From the IMG/VR virus record IMGVR_UViG_3300036851_000739, positions 1-47,051 of that record: a DNA stretch of 47,051 nt; one strand, written 5' to 3'. This document shows positions 22,767-30,646 of the stretch, piece by piece. The translations under genes were made by a program, and so were the position numbers. Source of the DNA: a virus. Position 1 is the first letter of the stretch, and every line of letters begins with the position of its first letter. The notes below the pieces were generated by a model. The model saw only the letters and a program-made list of their open reading frames with translations, was not told the DNA's origin and searched no databases.

Positions 22767-23182
22767 CAGAGCCGCGCCTCGATCTGCGAAGCGGCGCGCT
22801 CGGCGCCGGCGGCGAGCAGCTGCTCGGCCTCGTCCGAGATCCCCGCGTCGACGCGGTCGACGAACGGGTTCGCCCGGGCGGCCGGATAGGCGCGGCCCGT
22901 GCGCTTCGAGCGACCGGCGCTGCGGCCGCGCTCCACGACGGCGCCGTACCAGGCGTCCTGGCTGCGCCGGACGCGGCCCTGGTAGCCGACTGGCGTCTTG
23001 CGGACCGAGGGCTTGTGAGAGCGCGAGAGCCTGCGCGTGGGGCCCACGGGCGCGGCGGCGTTGATCGCCGTCGCGCGCAGCCTCGTCGCCGCGCGCACCG
23101 AGCGCTGAGCCTCCTGGTCGAGGACCCCGAGCACCTTCCGCTCGGAGAGGTCGAGCTTGCCCGTGATCTGGACGCCGCTCAT
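22766..23182 (-). CDS. HK97 gp10-like head-tail joining protein
   Basis: A 138-residue basic protein. Features typical of the gp10/tail-completion group: an N-terminal helix, RATAINAAAPVGPTRRLSRSHKP, then RVRRSQDAWYGAVVERGRSAG and RANPFVDRVDAGI near the C-terminus. It follows the gp6-like connector, as expected. It is coupled to both neighbours by 4-bp overlaps. Confidence 0.7.
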   Translation of the reverse strand: MSGVQITGKLDLSERKVLGVLDQEAQRSVRAATRLRATAINAAAPVGPTRRLSRSHKPSVRKTPVGYQGRVRRSQDAWYGAVVERGRSAGRSKRTGRAYPAARANPFVDRVDAGISDEAEQLLAAGAERAASQIEARL

Positions 23183-23997
23183 GCCACCAGGGGCAGCCGG
23201 TACGACTTGAAGACGGCGCGCGCCCAGCCGGGCGGGCGCGAGTAGGGGAGCTGCCCGTACTCCTCGGAGGCGGCCGAGTCGGCGTTGCCGGTCTCACGCT
23301 CGTAGTAGCGGTTGGCCGCCTCCTCGATGATCGCCTGGCGCAGGTCGTCGGGCAGCGGATCGAAGCCGAACTTGCCGCTGATCTCGCAGATCGAGCCGGT
23401 GTGCACGGGCAGCTCGATGTCGGTGATGAGGCCGCGGTCGGAGTAGAAGCCGGCGGGCTCGACCTCAACCCCGTCGATCGTGACCGTGACAATCTCCCGC
23501 GCGTCCGGTACGGAAATGATTGACCTTCCGCCGCTGACACGTCGGGTGAGGCTGTGAGTGCCGGCGCCATCCGGCAGCGGATCGAGCTGGCGCCCGGTTT
23601 GGTTGCGGGCGAACTCAATTGCCGCCTGCAGCTTTGCCTCGAGCAATGGCTCCTTGTCGGCGCGGTCGACGTTCACCTGGCGCTTGAGCTCCTCGAGCGT
23701 CGGCGTGCCGTCGCTGATCGAAGGGAAGTAGACCGGCCGCGAGGGCTGTTCGGCATCCTGGGCGTCGAGGAAGACGACCTTGAACCAGCCGGCCGGGATC
23801 GTCGCCTCGGCCGTCGTGAAGTTTCGCGTCTGCGGCTGTGCGGGATCGGCGTCGAGCGGGTCGAGGTTGAGCTCGTCGATCGGTGTGTAGGGCCCGTCGT
23901 AGGCTTCGGCCTCCTCGATCCGAACCCGTGTCCAGGGTCCAACGTCGCCATAGCGCTGGCCTGGCTTGAACTGCTCAAGTGAAACGACGTAGCTCAT
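23179..23997 (-). CDS. gp6-like head-tail connector with N-terminal beta domain
   Basis: A 272-residue protein. Residues 110-272 look like the gp6-type connector: LEELKRQVNVDRADKEPLLEAKLQAAIEFA, then beta strands, then DDLRQAIIEEAANRYYERE. The first about 95 residues form an extra fibronectin/Ig-like domain (LDPLDADPAQPQTRNFTT, GWFKVVFLDAQD), which I have seen fused to connectors in actinophages. It should form the ring below the portal. Starts in a GTGA-type junction after an Ig-like gene. Confidence 0.65.
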   Translation of the reverse strand: MSYVVSLEQFKPGQRYGDVGPWTRVRIEEAEAYDGPYTPIDELNLDPLDADPAQPQTRNFTTAEATIPAGWFKVVFLDAQDAEQPSRPVYFPSISDGTPTLEELKRQVNVDRADKEPLLEAKLQAAIEFARNQTGRQLDPLPDGAGTHSLTRRVSGGRSIISVPDAREIVTVTIDGVEVEPAGFYSDRGLITDIELPVHTGSICEISGKFGFDPLPDDLRQAIIEEAANRYYERETGNADSAASEEYGQLPYSRPPGWARAVFKSYRLPLVA

Positions 23998-24452
23998 CAG
24001 CCTCTCGCTCCTGCGGCCGCCAGACCTCGTGAGCCGCCATCGCTGTTTCCACGGCCGCCGCCGTCCGCCCGCCCGGAGGGGCCTCTGTTGGCGCGCCCTT
24101 GTGGCGCATCTGCTGCCGACCCAGCTACCGCGGGCCCGAGAAGGCGCACCACCACCAGCGTCTCGGAGCGGTAGGTGGCTGCATTCCAGACGGCATCCCG
24201 CAGCACCACCCGCACGTACGCCGGCCCCAGCGCGGTGCTCTCCGGCACGGTGGCGCTGAGGGTGTCCGGGCCCGGCACGAGCGCGACCTCGGAGGCGTCG
24301 GCAAGCACCAGCGCCGCAGCGATGATCTCGCCCTCCTCTGAGAGCTCGTACCCGACCTCGAGCAGCTCGCCGACGGTGACGGTCAACGGCAGCTCCCAGG
24401 TGATCTCCGGCGCCGCGGTGTCGAGCGTGAGGACGAAGCTAGTCGGCGTCAT
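23997..24452 (-). CDS. Ig-like structural protein with Gly-rich tail
   Basis: A 151-residue protein starting MTPTSFVLTLDTAAPEITW. Residues 5-107 form a bacterial Ig-like domain (PLTVTVGELLEVGYELSEEG, RVVLRDAVWNAATYRSETL); the rest is a Gly/Ala/Arg/Ser-rich disordered tail. It is related to the N-terminal half of the 275-residue protein at 27363-28190 (LTLDT..P, then LRD.VWN). It is coupled to the next gene by one shared base and to the previous one by ATGA. A head-surface decoration role is likely. Confidence 0.55.
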   Translation of the reverse strand: MTPTSFVLTLDTAAPEITWELPLTVTVGELLEVGYELSEEGEIIAAALVLADASEVALVPGPDTLSATVPESTALGPAYVRVVLRDAVWNAATYRSETLVVVRLLGPAVAGSAADAPQGRANRGPSGRADGGGRGNSDGGSRGLAAAGARG

Positions 24453-24841
24453 GCGGACCAGTTGCCGGCGTTGTCCTGGCAGAACACCTTGACGATGTTC
24501 GCTCCTTCGGCGCCCAGCGCCGCCACCAGCTCGTCGTCGGTCACGTCCACGTCGCGGTTGACCCCCGCCGAGCCGCCGCCACCGGCTTCGATCTCCGTCC
24601 CTGCCGTGTGGGGGCTGGAGGTCCCGGGCACGACCTTGAGCTTGTACGCCTGGTACGCCTCGTCCACGGAGAAGCTGAACGCCGACACGTCCTGGCCCAC
24701 GACACGACTGATACGGGTCTTCGAGGGGCTGACGGTGATGTTGACCGTCGGAGCGGTTACGTCCGTGCCGACGAACAGGATCGACCACGGACGGGGGCGG
24801 ATCAGTGTCGTGGCCGGAAAACCCCGTCCCGTGCAAGCCAT
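24449..24841 (-). CDS. Ig-like structural protein
   Basis: A 130-residue protein. About residues 28-130 form an Ig-like domain (APTVNITVSPSKTRISRVVGQD, YQAYKLKVVPGTSSPHTAGTEI, ANIVKVFCQDNAGNWS). It is clearly similar to the C-terminal half of the protein at 27363-28190 (EEYKVKVVPASG..NSAGTTI, VVKVFVRDAATNWS), so one arose by duplication. The final NWS pattern is like big Ig repeats in decoration proteins. Probably virion surface exposed. Confidence 0.55.
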   Translation of the reverse strand: MACTGRGFPATTLIRPRPWSILFVGTDVTAPTVNITVSPSKTRISRVVGQDVSAFSFSVDEAYQAYKLKVVPGTSSPHTAGTEIEAGGGGSAGVNRDVDVTDDELVAALGAEGANIVKVFCQDNAGNWSA

Positions 24842-24843
24842 CT

Positions 24844-26061
24844 CTACCTCGTCGCCGCGCGCTGGACGGCCTGGGAGGCGATCAGGGGCCTGGCGGGAGG
24901 AAGTCCCGCCGCCGCCAGCACGTACTCCACGTACAGGCCCATGAAGCAGATCATTCCGTTGCGGGTGTTGGCCTGGTGCCCCACATCCAGACCAGCGGCC
25001 GTGCCTGTTGCAACGCTCGGGGAGTAGACGACCGGGTTGCGGACCAACTTCCAGCCCGTGGGGAAAGCACCAGCGGCTCCAGCGTCGTCGCCGTAGTTGA
25101 AGTTTGTGAACTCGGTTGAGCCGCAGTTACCCCCGTACTGGATGTCTCCCGCCTTCGTCCCGGTGCTGACCGCTTCGCCATGAACCGCCAACTGCTGAAG
25201 CAGGGTGATGGTGTCCGAGGCCCCAATACCAGCATTCGTGTAGGTATCCGTCAGCGCCCTATAGCCCCTAGCCACTGAGGGCGTGTCGCAGACGATCTGC
25301 GAGGTCGTGGTACCAGGTGAGATGGCTCCCACGGGCGGCGTGTTGTCCACCGCCGTCCAGAGATTCGTCGTGCCGGAGTTGCCCGCCCGCCAGGCGTCCG
25401 CGCCGATGTTTGAGTTCGCCCCGTCGTCGGAAACCGGCTTCAGTAGCACGATCTTGCCCTCGCCGGGCCAGGAGTTCTGGTCTGTGCCCTGGTCGTCATT
25501 GACGGCAACGTCGTCGACGTAGACGAAGCCGCCCGGATTAGAGATAGAGTCCGCCCCGGCTGTTAGCCGACCGGGGAGCAAGTCGGTCATGTTGAGTCCG
25601 GTTCCGACCGCGACCAACGTTCCGTCCAGCCGCAGTTCCAGCTCGTCCGTCGCTCCGGTCCCTATCTTGCAGCGCAACTCAATTCGGTACCAAGTGTCTA
25701 CGGCAAGTGTCGCAACGCTGTTGGAGCCAACCTGTTGTGCCGACGAGTCAACTAGAAGAAGCTTCCCCGCACTAGTAACTCGTGCCTGCCCCAATAGCCC
25801 ACCTGTGTCGTCATTCAGAGTGACGACTCCCCGATCTCCCGCCGGTAACGCACTGAGGCGAACGTATGCTCGCCCAAAATACGAACGACCCAAGACGCCC
25901 GTAAAACTCCAAAAGGCAGTGCCGGGACTGCCAGAGGTCGTGTTGCGCACCGACACCGAACCCGTGCGCGCGACGCCAGTGTCGAACGAAGCTGTAGTGA
26001 GGGTAAGCCCCTCCGTCAGCGCGGCCTGCGTCTCCAGCCCACTCGTTACTAGCCGCGCCAC
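24844..26061 (-). CDS. Lectin-like (concanavalin/LamG-type) structural protein
   Basis: A 405-residue protein. About residues 25-195 form a jelly-roll lectin domain (SFDTGVARTGSVSVRN, SYFGRAYVRLSALPAGDRGVVTL, DTWYRIELRCKIGTG, GGFVYVDDVAVND). The second half is also beta-rich (GEGKIVLLKPVSDDGANSN, GASDTITLLQQLAVHG) and resembles proteins I recall from actinophage virions. The 5' half of the gene is visibly richer in A+T than its neighbours, suggesting recent acquisition. It lies among head genes, so it probably decorates the capsid and may bind glycans. Confidence 0.6.
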   Translation of the reverse strand: MARLVTSGLETQAALTEGLTLTTASFDTGVARTGSVSVRNTTSGSPGTAFWSFTGVLGRSYFGRAYVRLSALPAGDRGVVTLNDDTGGLLGQARVTSAGKLLLVDSSAQQVGSNSVATLAVDTWYRIELRCKIGTGATDELELRLDGTLVAVGTGLNMTDLLPGRLTAGADSISNPGGFVYVDDVAVNDDQGTDQNSWPGEGKIVLLKPVSDDGANSNIGADAWRAGNSGTTNLWTAVDNTPPVGAISPGTTTSQIVCDTPSVARGYRALTDTYTNAGIGASDTITLLQQLAVHGEAVSTGTKAGDIQYGGNCGSTEFTNFNYGDDAGAAGAFPTGWKLVRNPVVYSPSVATGTAAGLDVGHQANTRNGMICFMGLYVEYVLAAAGLPPARPLIASQAVQRAATR

Positions 26062-26062
26062 G

Positions 26063-26392
26063 CTAGGCGGGCGGCCAAGGCTCGATCGCAGTTGACTCCA
26101 TGTCGTTCGCGATCGCGCGCATGTACTCGGCCCCCGGCTGGTTCGCGAGCCGGTAGAGCAGGTCGATCATGTCCTGCTTCGAGACGCCCTGGGCGCTGAC
26201 GATGACGACGCGGCAGTCGGGGTCGCCCTCGGCCTCACGGCCGCCGTAGACGGGGGCCTGGTCCCAGCCCTTCAGGCCGCCGTTCCAGAGCTTCTGCGCC
26301 AGCGTCCTGTCCGCGCCCGTGAGCGTCGGCCGCGTCGCCTCGGCGACGATCGGCGTGAGGTCCTGGCGGTTGTAGAAGATCGCGAAGGCCAT
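26063..26392 (-). CDS. Small structural-region protein
   Basis: A 109-residue protein, MAFAIFYNRQDLTPIVAEATR..., with a helical middle (LAQKLWNGGLKGWDQAP) and CRVVIVSAQGVSKQDMIDLLYRLANQPG. It ends AMESTAIEPWPP-like. No family is recognised. It starts 3 nt after the stop of the upstream structural gene. Confidence 0.5.
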   Translation of the reverse strand: MAFAIFYNRQDLTPIVAEATRPTLTGADRTLAQKLWNGGLKGWDQAPVYGGREAEGDPDCRVVIVSAQGVSKQDMIDLLYRLANQPGAEYMRAIANDMESTAIEPWPPA

Positions 26393-26395
26393 CCT

Positions 26396-26869
26396 CTATC
26401 CGACCTCGTACGAAATGTAAGCCCGCGCGTTCACCGCGTCCGGCGAGGTGCAACGGATCACGAAGCCCTCCCCGACGCCCGAGACCTTCTCGCGCCCGAG
26501 CACCTGCTGGAGGTCGATCACGCCCGACTTCTGCTCGATCAACCACTCCGCCAGCGGGGTCACGACGGTTGGCTCGGACGACCAGGCGCGGGCCGCCGAG
26601 GAGGCGTCGTCCACCGCCGGGCCGCGAATCCGCACCGGGGTAACGGAGGTGCTGTTGGTGCCGGGCGCGTTCGTCGCCCAGGTGACGGCGCAGAACTCGA
26701 CCACCACGGCCTCGCGCGTGGCGACGGTGGCGTCGAAGCCGACCGAGAACTCCGTCGGCACGACGACGCGGTTGGCGTCGGCGTCGATGCCGAGCACGCA
26801 CTTGGCGGTGGCGGCGACGAGCGCCACGTCGGCCCCGCAGACCGCCCGGAACTCGGCCGCGGCGGGCAT
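26396..26869 (-). CDS. Beta-rich virion protein
   Basis: A 157-residue protein with regular beta-strand pattern (VVVPTEFSVGFDATVATREAVVVEFCAVTW, SVTPVRIRGPA, VGEGFVIRCTSPDAVNARAYISYEVG). The final segment is like that of trimeric jelly-roll proteins. It lies in the head-decoration block and overlaps the upstream gene by one base. Role is inferred only from position. Confidence 0.5.
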   Translation of the reverse strand: MPAAAEFRAVCGADVALVAATAKCVLGIDADANRVVVPTEFSVGFDATVATREAVVVEFCAVTWATNAPGTNSTSVTPVRIRGPAVDDASSAARAWSSEPTVVTPLAEWLIEQKSGVIDLQQVLGREKVSGVGEGFVIRCTSPDAVNARAYISYEVG

Positions 26870-27153
26870 CAGCCGCCCTTCAGCGCGCTCTTGAGGGCGT
26901 CATCCTTGCCGCCCCGGATCTCGTAGGCCCGCAGGGCCGCGTGACGGGCGAGTCGCTCCGGCTCGGCTTTGGTGGCGGCGGAGAGTTCCGCGCGCCCAGC
27001 GAGCTTCTGGCCCTCGGCACCCGGCGCGCCCTCGATGACCTCGACGCCCCGCTTCAGGCCCAGATATTCCTCGTGGCCGGCTTGGACCAGCGCCTCCTCG
27101 AGCGTTGAGAAATGGGCCTCAGTGCCGCCCTCGTAGCGCAGCGTGACACCCAT
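26869..27153 (-). CDS. Small structural-region protein
   Basis: A 94-residue protein, MGVTLRYEGGTEAHFSTLEEAL..., with an N-terminal beta hairpin, then charged Ala/Lys-rich helices ending DDALKSALKGG. No family is recognised. It lies in the block of small genes between capsid and connector. Confidence 0.5.
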   Translation of the reverse strand: MGVTLRYEGGTEAHFSTLEEALVQAGHEEYLGLKRGVEVIEGAPGAEGQKLAGRAELSAATKAEPERLARHAALRAYEIRGGKDDALKSALKGG

Positions 27154-27156
27154 CGC

Positions 27157-27363
27157 TCAGCCCTTTCCGGCCTCTAGTTCCCAGCCCTCCCAGTCGCCAG
27201 CCCTGAACGCCTGCAACTGACCCTGGAGGTCCGGGTCGTCGTGCTCTATGACCTCGACGTGGGCGAAGCCGTCGGACAGTTCCAGCACCTTGACCTTCAC
27301 GGTGCCGCCCTTGCCCTCTCGCGTCCAGACTTGGCCCTTCTTCGGGGCCTTGCGGGCGGTCAT
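27157..27363 (-). CDS. 68-residue SH3-like small protein
   Basis: MTARKAPKKGQVWTREGKGG followed by VKVKVLELSDGFAHVEVIEHDD suggests a small five-stranded barrel. The KKGQVWTRE opening is similar to many small phage proteins of unknown role. Its ATG shares a base with the stop of the Ig-like gene upstream. Confidence 0.5.
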   Translation of the reverse strand: MTARKAPKKGQVWTREGKGGTVKVKVLELSDGFAHVEVIEHDDPDLQGQLQAFRAGDWEGWELEAGKG

Positions 27364-28190
27364 TACAGGGACCAGTTAGTCGCCGCGTCCCGGACGAACA
27401 CCTTGACCACCTTCGCGCCGTCACCCGTGTCGGCCAGCTCCAGGTCGCGGCCGTCGATGACAGAGTCGATGTTCGTCGTCGCCGGGTAGCCGCCCGCCGA
27501 GCCGGTCATGTTCGTAGAGCCGTTCGTGGTCGGGATCGTGGTGCCCGCCGAGTTCAGTGAGCCCGACGCCGGGACGACCTTGACCTTGTACTCCTCGAAC
27601 ACGGCATTCGACTGCCACGAGAATGAGCAGGTGCGCTTGCCCGCGATCTTCGAGAGCCGGGACACGTCCGGGCCGGTCGTGATGTTCGGCACCGGCAGCG
27701 TCGTGTCGAGCGTGATCGAATCCGATGCCGTCGAGGACTCGTTCCAGACGTCGTCGCGCAGGCGAATCGTGATCGTCTTGGAGCCGTCGCCCGTGAGCAG
27801 GGTGATCGCCTTGGAGGCGTTGAAGGCGATCCAGGCAGAGTTGCCCTCGGTATCCTGCACGTTCGCGTCCGCAGCCAGGTCCACGTCGCCCCAGACCTTC
27901 ATCTGGTAGCCGGTGGTGTCGCCGTCGGACGTGCCGATGCTGAGCGTGGCCGCCTGGCTGGTGGCGTAGGCCGCGGCGGCGTTGATCGACACGGTGACCC
28001 CGGCGGGGCCGGTCGTGTCGAGCGTCAAGGTGAAGTTGGTGGCACCGCCCCAGACAGGCTTGTAGCGGCGCCGAATGATCGCCTCGAGGTCGATCACGTC
28101 GGCGAGCGGGCGCTCGAAGGCGAAGATCTCCTCACGGGCCTTGAGCATCTTGCGCTCGACCTGCTCGCGCTGCGGCATCAGTACGTTCAT
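27363..28190 (-). CDS. Structural protein with two Ig-like domains
   Basis: A 275-residue protein. Residues 1-50 are a helical head-binding-like segment (REEIFAFERPLADVIDLEAIIRRRY). About 50-160 form one Ig-like domain (NFTLTLDTTGPAGVTVSINAA, KTITIRLRDDVWNES) and about 160-275 a second (LPVPNITTGPDVSRLSKIAGKRT, YKVKVVPASGS, KVVKVFVRDAATNWS). The two halves correspond to the separate Ig-like genes at 23997-24452 and 24449-24841. Such repeats are typical of capsid or tail surface decoration that adheres to glycans. Confidence 0.6.
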   Translation of the reverse strand: MNVLMPQREQVERKMLKAREEIFAFERPLADVIDLEAIIRRRYKPVWGGATNFTLTLDTTGPAGVTVSINAAAAYATSQAATLSIGTSDGDTTGYQMKVWGDVDLAADANVQDTEGNSAWIAFNASKAITLLTGDGSKTITIRLRDDVWNESSTASDSITLDTTLPVPNITTGPDVSRLSKIAGKRTCSFSWQSNAVFEEYKVKVVPASGSLNSAGTTIPTTNGSTNMTGSAGGYPATTNIDSVIDGRDLELADTGDGAKVVKVFVRDAATNWSL

Positions 28191-28465
28191 CGGACCCTCA
28201 CACCCTCCGTTTCGTTGAAGAACAGCGGCCGCTCATGGGCCTCCGCGATCTCGACCAGGCGGACCAGGTCGGCTCCCAGCACGGGCTCGATCACCAGCAC
28301 CTTCAGGCTGTAAAAACGGCCACCTGCCTGCAGCGCCTTGCCCGAGTAGAGCTCGACGCGGTAGCCCTGCTCGACGTACTCGTCCATCAGGGCGAGGGCG
28401 GTCTCCCGGCTCAGCGGCTCGACCTCGAGCTCGAGCCGTGGATCGCTGACGGTGATTTCAGCCAT
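28187..28465 (-). CDS. Small alpha/beta protein in head region
   Basis: A 92-residue protein. The N-terminus (EITVSDPRLELEVEPLSRETALALMDEYVEQGYRV) and ELYSGKALQAGG then LVEIAEAHERPLFF suggest one compact domain. No family recognised. It overlaps the next gene by ATGA and starts 2 nt after the upstream ORF. Confidence 0.5.
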   Translation of the reverse strand: MAEITVSDPRLELEVEPLSRETALALMDEYVEQGYRVELYSGKALQAGGRFYSLKVLVIEPVLGADLVRLVEIAEAHERPLFFNETEGVRVR

Positions 28466-28467
28466 AT

Positions 28468-28731
28468 CTAGAGCTTGAGGTGGGGGGCACGTGCTATTCC
28501 CTTTGCTCTGCCGACTCGGCCCTCTTCGAGGTCGCTGTCGCCTTGCGCTCGGCCTGGACCGGCTCGGCGACGCCCTTCTCCACCAGGCGCTCCGGCTACG
28601 AGCGCCTGCGTCTCCTCCAGCGCACCCGCCCCCGCGGCGGGATCCGAGTGCTCGAGATCGCTCTTGCGCAGCGGCCGCTCGGCGCCACCCTCCTCGACCT
28701 GGAGCCGCGCCTTGACCTCGAGGTCGGGCAC
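28468..28731 (-). CDS. Small head-region ORF, possibly frameshifted
   Basis: A GTG-started 87-residue frame (MPDLEVKARLQVEEGGAERP...). Up to about residue 46 it looks like a normal protein; after ETQALVAG it turns Gly/Arg-rich. The neighbouring frame from the same point reads ERLVEKGVAEPVQAERKATA and stops at 28494, which is more protein-like. A single-base insertion or deletion near 28595-28600 (natural or sequencing error) would explain this. It is tucked between two head genes. Confidence 0.4.
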   Translation of the reverse strand: MPDLEVKARLQVEEGGAERPLRKSDLEHSDPAAGAGALEETQALVAGAPGGEGRRRAGPGRAQGDSDLEEGRVGRAKGIARAPHLKL

Positions 28732-28734
28732 GGG

Positions 28735-29016
28735 CTACTTGTCGCTCGCGGCGGTCTTGCCCTTGCCGCGGGACTTCGCCGCGGACTCGGAGCCGCTGCT
28801 CGAGCTCGTCGCACCGCGCTTCTCGCCCGGCGCCGCGGTCGCCTGCTCGACGTCGTAGTGCACCTCGAGCTCGACGGGCTCGAACAGCTCCTCGCGCCCT
28901 TCCGTCAGCGGATGGCCCGCGCGCACGCGCGTGCGGCCCTTCTGCACGACGACAGGTGAGCCGTCGAGCTCCGTCGTGAAGGTCTCCTTCGCCACCAGGA
29001 TCTCGTCGCTGGCCAT
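28735..29016 (-). CDS. Small conserved protein downstream of capsid
   Basis: A 93-residue protein, MASDEILVAKETFTTELDGSPV..., with a VQKGRTRVRAGHPLTEGREELFEPVEL segment that I recognise from genes immediately after HK97-type capsids in actinophages. The C-terminal 35 residues are Ser/Lys/Gly-rich and disordered. Function unknown; a capsid-associated role is likely from position. Confidence 0.6.
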   Translation of the reverse strand: MASDEILVAKETFTTELDGSPVVVQKGRTRVRAGHPLTEGREELFEPVELEVHYDVEQATAAPGEKRGATSSSSGSESAAKSRGKGKTAASDK

Positions 29017-29062
29017 GCTCGCTCTCCTTCCGCCCGCGAGGGGCTTCGGGTCTCAGTAGGCG

Positions 29063-29098
29063 ACGTGGGGAGGCGGCGCTGGGGCCACCTCCCCACGT
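29063..29098. repeat. 11-bp perfect hairpin after the capsid gene
   Basis: acgtggggagg (29063-29073) pairs perfectly with cctccccacgt (29088-29098) around a 14-nt loop, in the 94-bp gap after the capsid stop. There is no T-run. It could be an attenuator or an RNA-stabilising 3' end that keeps capsid mRNA more abundant than downstream message. Confidence 0.55.
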
Positions 29099-29110
29099 TC
29101 TGCGTTATCC

Positions 29111-30646
29111 CTACGGGGCCTTGACCTTCAGCACGCGGAAGGCGGCGGGGCTCAGCACCTCGGCCGAATTCCGCCAGATCGCGTACAGGCCACGCTGGCC
29201 GGTCGGCCGGCGGTTTGAGCCGAACAGGTGCGGCACCAGCTCGACCGCCATCCCCACCCGGTCGACGATCAGGTAATACCTGAAGTCGCCCAGGATGGCG
29301 ATCTTGTTGCCCGCCGCGACCTGCGCGCTCATCGCGGAGGCCTCGTTCGCCGAATAGCCGATCAGCTCGGCCCCCGTGTTGCCGGGCGTCGGCACCTGGT
29401 TGGCGAGGCCCTGCGGCAAGCGCAGCCACAGGTCCGCGCCGCCCGCGGTGTCGAACTGGCGCACCTTGTTGTAGATCGCCCGATTGGCGACCCACTGCGC
29501 CAGCGGCCGGAAGCGCGGCGGCAGCGCCTCCTCGGTCGCGTACACGTCGGCCACGCCGAACGCGGCGGCGGCTGCCGTGTCGAGCGTCGTGGTGGCGCCC
29601 GTGACGACGCCCTCCGGCTCGTCGGAGCCCGAGCCCGCGCCGGTCGTGAACTTCGTCGCCTCGAGGTCGTCCTTGGCGTCCTGGAGCAGGCGCGCCATCT
29701 CCGCCTGCAGCCCGGACCAGTCCTGCCCGATCTCGATCGAGAAGGGGATGAACGCCTGCGCCCGCTCCGGCGTGACGCTCGGCTGGGCCAGCTCTGGCGC
29801 GTCATCCGTCGCCTCGTCGCCCTCGGCGGCGTAGCTGGCCGTGACGCCCGCGGAGGTGACCCCGCGCCACTCGTTCGTCACGATCGTCTCGACCCTCGAA
29901 ATCGCCCGGTAGGGATTCACCGAGTGGTTCGAGGTCGGGATGATCGTCGGGTCGAGCTGGTAGGGAACCGCGAAGCCGCCCTCCGTGGTGGTCAGCGACA
30001 GCGCCCGCAGCTCCTCGGAGCTGAGCGGCCTGCCAGCCAGCGCCTTGCCGAACGCCCGCTTGTAGGTCGGGCTGCCGGTGACGAGCAGGTGGCGCGCAAA
30101 CGCGCCATCCTCGGGATCGGCCAGGTCGAGCAGGCGCTCGATGTGAGCACGGCAGCGCTCGCGCTCCGCCCGCTCGTGCGGGAAGCTCGCGGCCTCGACC
30201 GAGCGCAGCGCCCGGTCGCGCATTTCGCGTGTCGCCTCGGCGGGGTCGGACACCGACGCGCGCACCGTGGAGAGGTCGTAGATGTCCTCGCCACGGGCAG
30301 CGCCGGGCCGCCGCGTCTCGAAGCTCGCCCCAGGCTCGCTCCGGCCGGGGTCGTTGCCGTTCTCCCCGATCACCCGCAGACGTGCCTCGAGCTCCTCGAT
30401 CAGCCGGGTGGTCTCGTCGCGCTCCTTACCGAGCTGGTTCCATTCCGCCCGGGCGGCCTCGGGGAGGGCCTGGCCGGCGAACTCGGTGTCGAGCTCCTGC
30501 AGGCGCCCCTGAATCTCGGTCAGGCGCGCCCGGTGCTCCTCGATCGTCGGCTCACCGCCAGCGACGATCGGCATCACCCGACCGCCCATCACGATGTGCT
30601 CGACACCCCGGATCACGGTCCGGGTCCATTCCTTCACAGCAGCCAT
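29111..30646 (-). CDS. HK97-fold major capsid protein with scaffold domain
   Basis: A 511-residue protein. Residues 30-95 are a coiled-coil delta/scaffold domain (IEEHRARLTEIQGRLQELDTEF) normally removed by the protease encoded just upstream. The rest carries HK97 capsid features: GGFAVPYQLDPTI, WRGVTSAGVTASYAAEGDEA, GSGSDEPEGVVTG, WVANRAIYNKVRQFD, AILGDFRYYLIVDRVGMAVELV, and a final AAFRVLKVKAP. The start overlaps the protease gene by 13 nt. It forms the icosahedral shell. Confidence 0.9.
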   Translation of the reverse strand: MAAVKEWTRTVIRGVEHIVMGGRVMPIVAGGEPTIEEHRARLTEIQGRLQELDTEFAGQALPEAARAEWNQLGKERDETTRLIEELEARLRVIGENGNDPGRSEPGASFETRRPGAARGEDIYDLSTVRASVSDPAEATREMRDRALRSVEAASFPHERAERERCRAHIERLLDLADPEDGAFARHLLVTGSPTYKRAFGKALAGRPLSSEELRALSLTTTEGGFAVPYQLDPTIIPTSNHSVNPYRAISRVETIVTNEWRGVTSAGVTASYAAEGDEATDDAPELAQPSVTPERAQAFIPFSIEIGQDWSGLQAEMARLLQDAKDDLEATKFTTGAGSGSDEPEGVVTGATTTLDTAAAAAFGVADVYATEEALPPRFRPLAQWVANRAIYNKVRQFDTAGGADLWLRLPQGLANQVPTPGNTGAELIGYSANEASAMSAQVAAGNKIAILGDFRYYLIVDRVGMAVELVPHLFGSNRRPTGQRGLYAIWRNSAEVLSPAAFRVLKVKAP

